Origin: Mactromeris polynyma
Taxonomy: Eukaryota > Mollusca > Bivalvia > Venerida > Mactridae
Direction of reading: 5' to 3'
Assembly (NCBI GenBank): GCA_032209605.1
Contig: JASFXZ010000001.1
Location: forward strand, 27,780,619-27,844,618
Length of the DNA stretch: 64,000 nt
Positions 49,001 to 61,734 of this stretch are shown here, one piece after another (position 1 is the stretch's first letter; every line of letters starts with the position of its first letter). Below the pieces are notes generated by a model, which was given only the letters and a program-made list of their open reading frames with translations, was not told the origin of the DNA and did no database searches. The position numbers were made by a program, and so were the translations under genes.

Positions 49001-52000
49001 GTTATATAATCTCAAAACAATGTGCATCATACTGAGGAAACTAGCATGCTGTTTTTATACAATTAACCTAGAAAACTTTGTGCAATTTTAGTTGGCCAAT
49101 TTTACTGCTGGTATCTTTCAGTGAAATTAAATAGCCACAAAAGACTAACCTTCTTATGTAATTGTAAGTATGAAGAAGTAATTCCTCAAATTATCATAGC
49201 CTTGAAAATGTTGAGTTGTGAAAAATGCAAAACACAGTAATTGTGAAATTTCTAGATTTAGTATGGTATTAAATTTTAGTTTTCCAGATTTCTGATTTTG
49301 TGCACAACAGATTTTGATAAAGTTTAAAACCTACATACCACACCGGGACTACTACGTTTGAATCCATAACCCATCACCTCGCAGACACGATCTAGTTCAA
49401 TTAATGTGTCTGTTTTGTCAGTTTTCACAAAGAATCTTGTCATACGACGAACCAGTTTCTGCATCGGAGTCTGAAAGAATAAATAACAGAATAATAATGT
49501 GTAAATTATCAATAACAAGTCTGTATCTCCACCTTCTGCATTGGGCACTGTAAATAAATTGAGGTGTTCCATGACAAATCCTGTAATAGTGACAAAAGAA
49601 TTAAAGGTTTTACACTTTTCTACTTCTATTTATAACTAAAATTATTACAATCAGACGACTACATTTTATAGCCATTCCAATATAACGTACAAAATGCAAA
49701 AGCTAGTTACAAAATGCTTTCCCCAAATGTACAGTAATTCTTTAAATATCTGTTTTTCAAATGAAAAAAACAACAACAAATTTTTATAACAAGTATTAAC
49801 ATTTTTATGTTCATTTATTTCTCTGAATCAAAATTAACCACCCAAAGAAGAAAGCGCTTTGTTGTGAAGTCTAACTTTCATAATCTGCGGGGTTACATTA
49901 TCTACATGAGAAATACTTCTTCAGAAACTGAGCTAAACACAAGATTTAAGATTGTTGTGTATGAAGAAGCAGATGTGGATCACACTACAGCAATAGCTCT
50001 GCACTTTCTGAAAACAGAGCTAAAAATGACATCTACATCACATCAATAAGAAGTGGAGACAAAATTATAAATCCTTACTAGCGCTCATGACTGAAAGATC
50101 ATAGAAGAAAATGGTATTACCTGTGAACTACCAGGTGTTCCTTGGAATTGACTTGACAGAAGCATATGGTCTGGATGTAAAGGTTGTGAGAAACTAATGA
50201 CAGGTCCGAGGTCATCACTACTTGATGCAGCATTACCCGACTGAGATCTTTGGTTGACTGCTGGCATTTCTGGCTGGGAACTACATATTCTAGCCAGATC
50301 ACTGCAAGTGAAGAGGGCAAAAATTGCTTAAACACATTTTATTTGAGATAATGAAATTTTCACAGAACCGCAGAAAGTGTGAACAAAATTCTCGTGAATA
50401 TCAAGTTCAAAATACCATTAAATACCAGCTATATCTGACAAATATGTACATTTTGTTGCAGCACAAATTGAAGACATGCAAAATAAGTGGATCAGTAAAA
50501 TCTGGTTGATTTTGTGACATCAAATACTCTTGCATTCAAAGTGATCAAAAGTTATCAGCAAGGAAATACTTTTGTTACTTTCTTAAATACAATTATTCAG
50601 TAACCTATCAGCAAACCAAACTGGCCAGTGTCAATGAAATAATGTAACACCATTTCAAACATTAAAACTGTACCTACTTAAGCAACAAATTAATACAAGA
50701 TTGAAACATCGTTTACTACTATAACTTGAAAAATTACTCGAAATACTCACCTATCCCCATCCAGACCAGTAGGGGACCCTATACACAACCGTTTGAAGGA
50801 GCCAGTTCCACAAGGAGAATCGGATGGTGAACTGGTAGGAAATTTTCCTTAAAAGAAATAAAAATGTGCATGAAAGACTGAATCCAAGTTTCAATACATT
50901 GAGAGCCAAACAAGAACAATTTATGAAGCCAACATATATAAAAGTCCAGGCCCAAAGTTCACAAAAGAGCTTTCTGCATGACGTCAAGGTCAAATATTTT
51001 TTCCAATTTCAAAGAGAGTTGTTGGAGTTTCTTTGTATTAATGTTTGCCATTAATTTATATTCTTCTCTTCAATAGTTTTCAAGAAAATATTTTAAACTT
51101 TTAAGCATTTCCATCATTTAAATATGTCAGAAAATAGAGTGGAGTTCAAACTCAGTTATGCAAGATCCAATTATACTGTCAGTTATGATAAGGAAGGAAA
51201 TTGTAAAGGTGTTAATTGATAAAATAACTAAAGGCTGTTAAGATAATCCATTTTTTTTAAAGCAGTTACATATTTTTTTATCTTCAGTAATGAAGCAAAA
51301 TAGTTAACTTAGTTTGAGTACAAACTTAATCTTTTTTGTGAACCTAGGGCCTTGGTCTCAGATTATAAATCAGAGTTTGAAGACTAGTCTAAAACTCAAG
51401 CCTCTAGTTGCATAGTTCCAAGCAGTCTTCAATGACCAATACATAGTTCCTACATCTACAATATTTACCTCCCTTGTTCTTAACTGTCGGCCATTTTGAT
51501 AGGCAAAACTGATAAGCCAAGAGAATTTGCATGTGACAACTACTTTTTCTTCAACTTACTGAGCCAAATGCCCACATGAGCATAATGAATACATTATATT
51601 ATATATAATTATATGATTAGTTGATCATCATTTACATTATATTCCCCATAAACTTTAAGGAAATTTGCCTATCAAAATGGCCGACAATTCAGAACAAGAG
51701 AGGTAAATATTGTAGATGTGAAAACTATGTATAACAAGGATGCTACCAGAGACTGGTCACCAATTACCCCTCGGACGCAAAGTATTATCATCCATTCAAA
51801 GATATCAAGACAAAAATCCTAGTCCAAGTACTACTATTGCTGTTATAGGCAAAGGAGCTAATTGTAATGTTTTAACAGCTTCGGTAAAATACAATAAATG
51901 ATAGAACTCCCCAAATCAGAGGTGAACATTCTACCTCTAGGCCGATAAGTTTCATAGAAATCACTGTAAAAGAGTAGCAGTAATTTGTATCTCATTTATT

Positions 52001-55000
52001 TTGGAATGGACTGCCTAACGGACTGCACTACTGAAACACGACTCCTATATGGATATACCCTTTAAACTTCTTTTGCACTGGAATAAACAGGCACATCTAC
52101 AAAGTACAGTCAAAGGGTTACAGAATTAAATAATAAATAAAAGAAACAAATGTTCAATGTATCAACATAAAATCTTCACCAGTCACTGCTAGGTGTAAAC
52201 AGAATTCAATATGAATGCAGCTTACCTTTACATTTGTTGAAATTCTTGTTGTACCATTGATGCTTCTGTATTTGTTCAATCGTACGTCGTCTGCTTGCAT
52301 TCTCCACCAAAACTTTTCTCAGTAATGCTGAATTATACAATGCAAAAGTGTCACAATTTGTCTAGAACATATCAACTAAGCAGAAGATTTTAAGTTATTG
52401 ATTTTACAATGATAGTGATAAAAGTTCTTACAACATAAGATAATCACTCTTGGTGACACCTTATGGCCTTCAGATCAGGAGTTAGGCACTCGACTCATTC
52501 ACCACACGGCTTCCAACAGTTGATAAATACGTTCTACTTTATACAGTCGTTCTAAACAAAACTTATGAATGACAAATGTAGCCAGACTGTAACAAGGTCA
52601 GACAAATGTAGCCAGACTGTAACAAGGTCAATCATGTTTTTACTGCATTTATGGACATAGCAAAATTGTTCAAACCAAATTTTGTACACAGCCTTACTTA
52701 TATGACAAAATCAAGAGTTTTACACAACAAGAACAAAATCCATCCTTGGTACCCAGGCTAAATCTATTATTCATAAATAACAAGAGACGTTTGTAAAACA
52801 TTATGCCCCCCTGACACTTTGACCCCACAATCAATAGGGTTCCTCTGCTACCCAAGATGAATGTGTGGACCAAGTTTGAGGATGATAGGTCACAGGGTTC
52901 TTGATTTATTGATCGGAAAAGGAAAAGGTTACAGACAGACAGACGGACGGACAGGTGCAAACCAATATGCCCTCTCTTCTTCAAAAGGGGCCATAATCTT
53001 GAGGTGAAATCCAGCTGCTTTTGGCTGCATGACACAAACCTCATGTGTTATGGACATTGCTGAGGAGTAACGGATGAAATCCCGGTTCTGAGCAATCCAA
53101 TGAGATCGCAGCTTTCAAAGTGCACTTTTTTCAATGGTCGCTGCCATAGCTCTTCATAAAGGAGATTCCTTCTTTTTTGTTATCGACCATTTCATTGGTC
53201 CAGAAATGCTAATGAATATTCATGCATTACGAATTTTTGCTAGCCATTTTGCACAGGGTATCTTATATGTTAAGCCTGGTAACCGAGGATGACAAAATCT
53301 TACAAAGAGCTAATGTGTCTATTTTATTCCAAGGACTTAAAGTGATTTTACAATCTTTCCAGTTACAATACTCCTGACAACCATATGTTGGCTCATCCCA
53401 TGGTAACTCTACAAAACAGAAATAGTAAAAGATAGTAAAATACTTAACATAAGACATTGTATGCATTAGTATAGAACCTGAAAATAAGCCACATTTACAT
53501 TGAAGCAGGGTTCTCAAAATGTCCATATCTGAGGTCCTGAGACACATACTGGTCCTGAGACACATACTGGTCCTGAGACACAAAATACAATGTCATATTT
53601 ATCTTACAGGATCTAACTTAATAAACTTCAAATTCTTCAGAAGTATAAATCATGGCATTTGACAGGGTTTGTATATTATTTTCATAAAGAATCAATCACT
53701 TTTACCATGATGTATTATCAATATAAAATTATTTGAATAATTCAAAACATAGCAACCAATTCAGATCAAACAAATTGCTGCCGTTGTCAAAAGGTTGTAG
53801 TTCTTAGAGAGGTGAAATTGGTAGTGTAATCTGAGAAAACAGCACTCTTAACAAAACAAGAATTCTGTCTTAACCAAACAATTGTTTGGTTCTTTAAATA
53901 TCCTTCATTATGTCAATGTAACTAATTCTGACTATACCGACATCTGAGAATTCCGAAAAACCAAATGGTAATTTTGGCCCAAAGTTTATGCACAAAATAT
54001 ACTCTAAATACTGAACAATCAAAGAGCTGATGTGCGATGACCGTGGCCTGTGAAAAATTGCCAAAGGCAATTATTCATTGTATACTGCGTGCTGTAATAA
54101 CTACTTAATTCTTGTTCTCACTCAACGGTTATACACAATTTTTTATTGACAGGAATTGCTCATATTGACAGGAAAATGTTGTTGAAGGGTCGTTCTGCAG
54201 AGATTGCATTGTATTCATACATATGCTTTTTACCTCCAGCCAGCAGAGCAACAAGAATGATTCCACATGACCAGATATCAGCTGGTTCCGCATGATAAGG
54301 TTTGCGACTGATCACTTCTGGAGCGACGTAGGGAACCGTACCACAACACTTTTCGAGCAGTCTTTCTCTGCCTTGGTAGCGAAACACTGTAGACAATCCA
54401 AAATCTGATATCTTCAGGTTGTCTGAAAGGCAAACAGAAAAATAAAGATCAATAAAAAATAATAAGTTAAAATACTTCTTTACATGTATTTACATGTACT
54501 AGCTTAAAATGTTTAATGACTTGTATCTATGATTGCAAATCATGACGAAGTGCCGAGCACTGAAGAACTAGATAGCGTCATTTAAACATATCCTTGTAAG
54601 TCTGAAATAAGTTGTAAGCCGATGTCCACACATCCATGATTTCTGCAAGTTAAATAAAGGCTGAATTTATATTCTTTCCTTGAAATGTTTAAAATTGTAA
54701 GCACAACTTAATATAACTGTATACGAAAACAGGGCTATCAGTGAAAGTGATTAATACCCTTGCAACACTGTTTTGGCTGAGGAAATACTAGCCATGTACC
54801 AATAATGACAGCCCCCAGGGACCTTTAGCTCTGAAATGCTAGGACCAGCCCCGTAAAAACACACACACACATCTACATGTCATGCTGTACTTCATGTTGG
54901 ACATGAGTGTGAAGTTTCCTTGGAATCCACTCTAAAGCGTGGAAATAGTTTACACCACAACGTTTTTGCTAAGCAGTGACCAAATATCCAAACTCCAAAG

Positions 55001-57863
55001 GAATATCAATGAGACATCAACAATAGTATATTCTATGGAACCATCAAGCCTGGGACTTACCAAAATCATCAAGTAGAAGATTCTCAGGTTTTAGATCTCG
55101 GTGAGTGACTCCACGAGAATGAAGGTATTCCTGAAAGAATATAAACAATGTCTTTTTCATACAAAACATTTAGTAAAAAACATAACCAATTGACACATTC
55201 CATTCATTTTCATTTTTATTCAAACCTCATTATTTACAGAGAATATAACAATATAGAAAGCTATTACATCTTATATAAAAATAACTCGCGATGACTGCTT
55301 CCAGGGTTACTAACCAGTACTGCCCAGGGGTTCCATTTGACCCTCAAGTTGACCCTTTGACCCGTGGATTTTCCAAAAAGCCACATTTTGACCCTTTGGC
55401 TGAAGGGTAAATTTTTCTCTAAATTATAGGGTATTTAGCTTTAAAATGGTAAAATCAAGTCAAAAATTATCAAAATGACCCTTGAGATTCAGCACCTAGT
55501 GGAACCCCTGTCTGCCACTCATTTTATTTTATTTATGTAACTTTGCATCGGATGCATAGTTGAGTATACCAACATCTTTAAAAATTGCAGACCATAAGCA
55601 TGGCTACCTATACCCACTTTAAATGTGAATAATTTATATACAAAGCCTAGTCAGGAGTTGTATAGTAACACTGGTCATCAGACTACATCATATGTACAAA
55701 TATCAAGTTTATAAACAGGGCATGTAAGCACAAGTGAAGAATGATTAACTCACAACTCCTCGGATAAGTTGCTTGAAGTATCTACTTGCATCAACCTCAG
55801 GCATACCTATGTCCGGTTCTGAAATATATTCATGTAATTTGAATTCATGCAAAACTATGTTGTTCAACTAAGACTTAAGATCAAAGTAAATTAGCACCTT
55901 CACAAGTATCCAGACCCTCACTTATGAGGTTGTTGGGTTGTTGAATTGAACAGACTATATCCAGAGCTTGCTGAAGGCGGCCAGTCTCTACTAGTAGTAA
56001 ATATGCTGTCCTTGATAAGACATCAACATATTCTACAGTGGCTGATAGCAACAACCCCTAGATTATAGGGCACATTCTTCATCTTATCAAATAATTACTG
56101 CCATATTTGTCTGAATTAACACACCTGTCCTATTAAAACACCAACAGTTTTACTGAAACTACCTGGGTCCAGTATTATCACCATTGCCAAACACTCTACA
56201 CTCAGCACTCATAAGTTACATAGCTACCATTCAGTATTATCAGCGCCTGGTCAGTGCTTTGTAATGCACTCAAACTAACTAGGACAAATACAGCATTTCG
56301 TAACAGGGCGAAGCAAGAGATGAAACATACCAATTCTGTCGAAGAGTTCTCCACCACTAGCATATTCTAGGAAGATATACTGTATATTGTCATCCTTGCG
56401 GAATCCATAAAACTTGATTATACTCTCATGATTCAGCATTTTGTGCACACAAACCTAGACAACAAAGAATTCAGTTTAATAGGAAATAAATGAATATTGG
56501 TGCATGAATATTGCAACTATTTCTATACTGAGTTTCAACAGTCTTGTGCCAAACCCTGAAGTCAAGTGGGTCTTGTCACTCAACTGCTGTTTTTCCATTT
56601 TGTTTGAAATTAAAACAAAATATGCACCATGGGGTTATAGCAATCATTTCACTAATATGCTTCAAATTACAGAAATAAAATTATCAGCAGTAATTATTAC
56701 AATTATTCATATGACAACATACAAAAACGTAAGGACTCGTATCATACTGCTCTACCACCAAGTCTGTTATAATAACTGTTTAACAAGATGTTCACATATA
56801 TCAAATTTTAACAGAAGACTTACCTCTTTTCTAACATTCTCTGCAGCTTGTGGCATTTTCTGCAAATTAATTATTTTTACGGCCACAGCTTCCTCAGTTT
56901 CATTGTTAACAGCCAACTTTACCCTGTAGATGATAATTGTTGCTTTAGGTTTAATAGTATGGCTCTGAATTTATGTGTGGAGTCTAAATCAAACAGAAAC
57001 TATCAAACAATAGGCAATTATGATTAACTTTAACATTAACTCCTGAAAGGCCTTTTAGATAACAGTCTATGACGTTACACGTTTCACACTCAAAATGTGC
57101 GTACCTGTCTTTGAAACAAATCATCGCCCCCATCGTCAATGGAAATTTCTGTATTTCAGATTGGGAAATAGATTTTGGGAAAAAATATACTTTTTTGAAT
57201 TGGGAATATAGCCAAATATATAGGCTTTACAATCAGCCAACAAAACTGGGGTGCATCTCAATGACTAAGTAAGTTGCATTCAAATCAAGAAAAGACAGTT
57301 AATAACAGTTGAAATTTGCAAAATCTCTTTCCACATTTACAAACAAAACTAAGCAATTTAAGTAGAAGCTTCAGATATGTAAAAAAGACAGAACATAAAC
57401 GGCTCATGCTAAACACCTTTGAAGTAAATTCATGTCACATATTGGAAAATTTAGAAATATCAGAAGCAATCAAAGTTTTTCATCACTGCGTAACAATTTG
57501 GTTTTGCAATCAGACAGGTGAAAGACAATAATAGAAAAATCAAAATATGGCATCAATAATAGTGTGCAATGACACCGAGATAGGACTGAAATGATATACA
57601 ATGAATGTTTAAGTGTAGGAACACAGCAAAATTGTTTAACATCCTGAATGTAAATTCTACAGACAATTATCGTTTCCACACAGGAATATGAGCTGTTGGA
57701 AAAATGACTTTGTATGGTGGGGACTCAACTAAAGTTTAGACAAATCTTGAAGACAAACTGATAAAACAACAACATTCAGAATAATAACTTACTCTCCGTA
57801 TGCACCTTCCCCCAGGGTTTGTACAAAGTCCCAACCTTCAACAAATGCGGTCACATTCGACAT
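46065..57863 (-). CDS. CHEK1: checkpoint kinase 1 (CHK1), complete
   Basis: Thirteen coding exons, in transcript order: 57863-57793, 56923-56824, 56454-56331, 55818-55754, 55130-55061, 54422-54234, 53408-53304, 52327-52226, 50847-50751, 50301-50121, 49470-49339, 48746-48645, 46181-46065. They total 1455 nt, 484 aa (human CHK1 is 476). The nuclear Ser/Thr kinase is activated by ATR in response to stalled replication or DNA damage and blocks CDC25. Visible: glycine loop [11 protein letters not shown] lysine K40 (AVKII), HRDLKPEN with D132, DFG at 150-152, activation segment [11 protein letters not shown], and [17 protein letters not shown]. The linker has SQ sites at S316, S327, S346, S358 and S367; GTPGSSQ (S367) corresponds to human S345. 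The C-terminal KA1-type domain follows ([10 protein letters not shown]... [19 protein letters not shown]). All introns are GT-AG. The ATG is the family start. Candidate poly(A) signal at 45518-45523. Confidence 0.97.
46296..46585 (+). repeat. tRNA-Thr-like SINE
   Basis: The head (about 46300-46366) has GTAGTCCAGTGGTAACGCG, an anticodon arm CTGGACTTGTAATCCAG (anticodon TGT) and a perfect B box GGTTCGATTCC at 46348-46358. The 5' and 3' acceptor strands do not pair, so it is not a tRNA gene. A unique-looking body follows, ending near GACGATAAATAAACG at about 46564-46578. It lies in the last intron of CHEK1, antisense to it. Confidence 0.65.
47426..47487. repeat. 20-bp tandem repeat, 3 copies
   Basis: The unit GAGAGCAATACTGAAGAGTT occurs three times with essentially no divergence, in the last intron of CHEK1. 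Confidence 0.9.
51441..51730. repeat. fold-back element with 67-bp arms
   Basis: Bases 51441-51507 match the reverse complement of 51664-51730 at all but about seven of 67 positions; the arms include ATCTACAATATTTACCTC and GGCCATTTTGATAGGCAAA. About 156 bases separate them. There is no coding content. It lies in an intron of CHEK1 (between exons 8 and 9). Confidence 0.75.
52571..52630. repeat. exact 30-bp tandem duplication
   Basis: GACAAATGTAGCCAGACTGT followed by AACAAGGTCA occurs twice in immediate succession without mismatch, in the CHEK1 intron between exons 7 and 8. Confidence 0.95.
52775..53045. repeat. dispersed repeat with ACAGACAGACGGACGG tail motif
   Basis: The segment has GGACCAAGTTTGAGGATGAT, then ACAGACAGACAGACGGACGG and CTCTCTTCTTCAAAAGGGGC. 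Sequences with a 'CCAAGTTTG...' block followed by CAGACAGACGGACGG are frequent in molluscan genomes as interspersed elements. This is recognised by pattern only; family name and limits are not established. Confidence 0.5.
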
Positions 57864-57940
57864 AATGCCTAGTGTACTGCCAGATAAGAACAATCAGTAA
57901 ACTTATCCATTGATCTTCTTGCCACTCTCAATCTCACATT
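57864..57940 (-). promoter_or_regulatory. CHEK1 5' leader with two short uORFs
   Basis: A good splice acceptor (TTTCATTTGCAG, complement of 57941-57952) suggests that the first coding exon starts at 57940, so a non-coding exon lies further upstream. Between there and the CHEK1 ATG are two upstream ATGs. One is ATGTGA (57939-57934), a start directly followed by a stop. The other is a 13-codon uORF (57910-57869) ending five bases before the main ATG. Such uORFs commonly lower or condition translation; any effect here is inference. Confidence 0.6.
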
Positions 57941-58056
57941 CTGCAAATGAAACATCAATCATAAATGTAATCTTGATCACAATATTTACTACAAGCCAGG
58001 TAGTGGCATTCCTCTCCCACTCTGATCAATTTGTAGTGGTGTGGGGTTAGAAGCCC

Positions 58057-58131
58057 GCCCGATTAGCTCAGTTTGTAGAGCGCCATACTAGTGTTTAGGG
58101 AGTAGTGGGTTCAAGCCCCACACCGGTTGCC
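58057..58131 (+). repeat. tRNA-like sequence upstream of CHEK1
   Basis: GATTAGCTCAGTTTGTAGAGCG (A box) and GGTTCAAGCCCC (B box, about 58108-58119) are well kept. The acceptor and anticodon arms do not pair, so I read it as a tRNA pseudogene or SINE head rather than a tRNA gene. It lies about 190 bases upstream of the CHEK1 start codon, in the opposite orientation. Confidence 0.5.
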
Positions 58132-59235
58132 TTTTCTCCTCTTGATTTACTTCAAATGGATAATGCTGTCAAAGTTTTGTTGCATTGATGGCAGTAGTGT
58201 GAAACAGCCAAGGAGTGTGTACAAGTTCACAAGAGAACGACATGGCACAACAAATGTCCGCTTCCTCAAAATGTAGTGAACTTTAGTGAGAAAAATAAGA
58301 ATTTTGTGCAGTTAAAGCATGGATGAGTGACCTTCAAGTTATATTATATTTATGATATCGTTCGGTGTCGGCGCATGTGTCTCGGTGAATGTGAACGGGG
58401 GGGGGGGGGGGGGTATTTTTATAAAATTAATGTTTTGTCCTAAAGCGAATTTCACGGTTTCCTCAAATCATAAATAAAAGTTATTCAGACCTAAATGCCA
58501 CCACGAAGTCTGCAAGTTTTCATTCAAATCATAAGCATTAATGAATGAAATTGTGCTCTAGATGCCACGCTTTACATCTCTGTCGTCAACATGTCGTTTT
58601 TTCAATGTTTATTTTTGGCGCTCTCCTCAACAGTGAAGAGTATTCACCTAGGGGAGTTTACTCCTATAAAGTTTCTGACGCCGACGTGTACTTCCTGTAA
58701 CAAATTTACAATGGGAAAGGTATACTTTTGTTATGTTTATCATTATATGAGAGTGTACACCTTAAAATGCAATTTTATATGATAAATTAAATATGTTTAC
58801 ATCTCACTGTATTATTTTATTGCGTGAAATTTGGATAAATATGATTTGAGTTCTTGCCATATGCAGAGTAGCAGAAAGTCCACATGTAATCGGTTTAGAC
58901 ATTTTTCGGATAAAAAATAAATTTTGTTTTCAATACATTCTGTATCAATGTGCAGTATTTCGTAATAAGAGCATTAGTTAAGGTATGTTGATTCAAAAAG
59001 TGCTGACGTAGATACTAGAGAAATTAAGAGAATAACCTTTGCTAATCGTGTGTGGGTTGTGTAAACTAAACAGTAATGAGTAAACTGCTCCATCAGTCAT
59101 TCAGTGTTTGTGGAACGATCTTGTTCATTTTTGTCAGTTAAATTATCAGATTGTCAATTTCCTAACAAACATAGTTATTTAGATCACAGATTATACAATG
59201 ATTGTACTAGCCCAGAAAACTCATCTTAAGAACTT
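58132..59235. other. CHEK1 upstream region, no supported gene
   Basis: It contains an 18-base poly-G run at about 58397-58414 and a short plus-strand frame at 58591 that ends in a possible donor (AAG followed by GTATAC). It presumably includes the CHEK1 promoter. I cannot support a gene here. Confidence 0.4.
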
Positions 59236-59244
59236 ATAGTAGGC

Positions 59245-59980
59245 TAATCCGAGCCTTCTCTGTCCCTAAACCAGCCCCTTTTACGATTTTTGATATTTCA
59301 TGTTGCTGGTTAGGGTCAGAGGAACTCCTATAGTAAAAACCCGGGGATTTCCTCTCCCGCGCGGGAGAGGAACTTTAGATCAATATATCTATGTAAACAT
59401 TCATTGGATTAACATTTCAAGCATATACATCTATTATCAACATATTAATTAACCTATCTGAACCGTAACATTTGTTTTGAAAACCTTTAATACGTTGTAA
59501 CGGTCAATCCTTTTCAGAGTAAACTAAAAAAATAATTTTCTTCATGTAAATATGTATTTGGGTCAAAGCACCTGGCTGTCACGTGATCGAAAACGAGAGG
59601 ACTTTTAATGCCTTCACCGCTTATATGACGTCACTTTTCCTCGCGAGAGTACTGCATTATTATGCAAATGAACAATATGGCCGATTTCGTAACGATTTCG
59701 GTACTGCATAACATAAATGTTTTTTTATGAAACTACAGTAGATAAAGGGGCAGTTTTATCATTGCAGATTGGTAAATTAAATATCAATTTACCGATTTGT
59801 TCGGCTAACTTTCCGTTAAAATGAGACCAAACGCCACATACACCGTTGAAAGTACACGACTGTACACGACTGTGTGGTTTTCAGTAATCCCCGGGTTTTT
59901 ACTATAGGAGTTCCTCTGACCCTAAGCCGCAAAAAAAAAAGAAAAAAAAAAGGCTATAGGGTCAGAGAAGTCTCGGATTA
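59245..59980. mobile_element. composite fold-back element with 9-bp TSD
   Basis: The outer ends are inverted repeats (left TAATCCGAGCCTTCTCTG, right complement TAATCCGAGACTTCTCTG). They are flanked by an exact 9-bp direct repeat ATAGTAGGC at 59236-59244 and 59981-59989, a duplication length typical of Mutator-like elements. Inside, 59311-59349 and 59886-59924 are perfect 39-bp inverted repeats starting TAGGGTCAGAGGAACTCC. The CTCTGNCCCTA word thus occurs four times in alternating orientation. There is no transposase frame. It may be one element with complex ends or one MITE inside another. Confidence 0.8.
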
Positions 59981-59989
59981 ATAGTAGGC

Positions 59990-61734
59990 CTACTAACTTA
60001 AAGGTTTTGTACATGTATCATTACTGAATATCTTACAGAAATAACTAACTGGCCTTGACAGTTATGATATTATATTTGGCTCCATCCCTCTGCCATAATA
60101 GTATCTCTTTTCTCCCATTTAAATTCAATTTACCCTGCTCAGAGCCCAACAATGATGGAAAAATACTATTTTAACTAGAAAAATACAAGCAGACATAATA
60201 GCTGATACATTTTTTGTTTACCGATACATGCAACTATATGGATTATTGTATGACTACACCAGTTTTACCTTGACCAGAGAGATATTGAAATATTTCCCAA
60301 GTTTGCCTGAAATTCCCCCGACCAAGTACTGTGACCCACAAAGTAGAGTGAGGCTGCTGCTAGTGCTATTGTTACAAGTAACAATTATAATTCATTATAT
60401 TATAAATTCAGTATCAGTTTTCACAATTCATAAATCAGTTTGATATTAGATCCACACAATTCTCAACAGGACTGCTAGATGGTGATACTTTTAGACTGCT
60501 GTTCAGGTTTTGCTGTGGCTACTTTAGATAACTAATACACTCACAGTCAAAGTCACAATGCAACATTCATATTCTACAAAATGGTGTGTGTTTGTTTGCC
60601 TTTTCACTGTTTGATATAGCACTACTATTCAGGTAACGTAGCTGGTACCCAGGTCAAGTTCCAGTTTCAATAGTATTGCACCAAACTCTCAGTTTATTAG
60701 TTTGGGTGATGTTTGTCAACATTCTGTATTGATATCTATTATAGGAAGACGTGAATTCTGCACAGGTTAGTTTACTGGTGATCGGAAAAAAATGCTTATA
60801 TATTTTAGTACAATGAAAGCGATATTAAAAGTGTATGGATATGTATATTTCTATCATGTATATCAAATTTACATTGATAATAAACTCAGTTTGTTGTACA
60901 TAATAGCTAGTATCTGTACAACATTTATAACTGCAGTTTTTCTTGGGATGTTGCTTTTCATCAATTAAAATATTATGCATTGAATTGCATGCTACCTGGT
61001 ATTATTTGTTAAGTCGTTGCTTACAGTATTTTCCTCTCTTTTGTAAATATGATATGTGCTGGATTATATTCTTAAAGGAATCTGAAATATATTGGAAATT
61101 CTTGTAATATTTATGTTCATTTACTTGCATTAGTATTATTTCCTATGACATAATGATTTGTTTAACTTTAAGAAGAAGTTTACCCAAAACAGTTGAATGG
61201 CAATTGTAACTTTGTATTGTTATGAAATGCATTGTGTCATATTTGATCTAATCAACTAGCCTATCATATTGAATTGTACATCTTGCATATTACATGGACT
61301 TGGTATTTACTGGTAGAGTAATGTAAGTAAAGAATGTAAAAACAGAAATATTAATGTTGTTTCATCTTACTGGGCAACTGTATCAATTGAAAACACATAA
61401 GTTGTATTTAACATTTAAGTTAAATCTTATTTATTGAAGTAGTTCTGTGTCTTATATCCTTCCCACAGTTCTGTTTGATTGGTTCTTTTAAAGTTGTTCA
61501 TCTTATGTTTTCATTTTGTTTATTGATTTATGTTTTAAACAAATGTATGGAAATAAACATCTGCACTTAAGCTCTGGTCTTTCTTATTCTGAATGAGTAA
61601 AATGTATGCTGCTACCAACAATGATCAATAGGTTTCATTTATTCAAAAATGTTTAATTAAGGGTATATTTTTTCTGCCTTTCTTGTATTGGTAAATTAGA
61701 TATGGCATTCTGTTGTATCAAACCGTATTTAAGA
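59990..61734. other. AT-rich non-coding stretch
   Basis: No exon could be supported. A plus-strand AATAAA near 61551 closes a long AT-rich tract that could be a 3' UTR, but no coding exon upstream of it was recognised. Confidence 0.4.

Noticed and set aside
58057..58131. Functional tRNA gene
   Set aside because: Anticodon stem is not complementary and acceptor ends do not pair; read as a tRNA-derived repeat.
60228..60443. 71-aa plus-strand frame with a donor-like site
   Set aside because: No acceptor upstream, no family similarity and no continuity with other exons.
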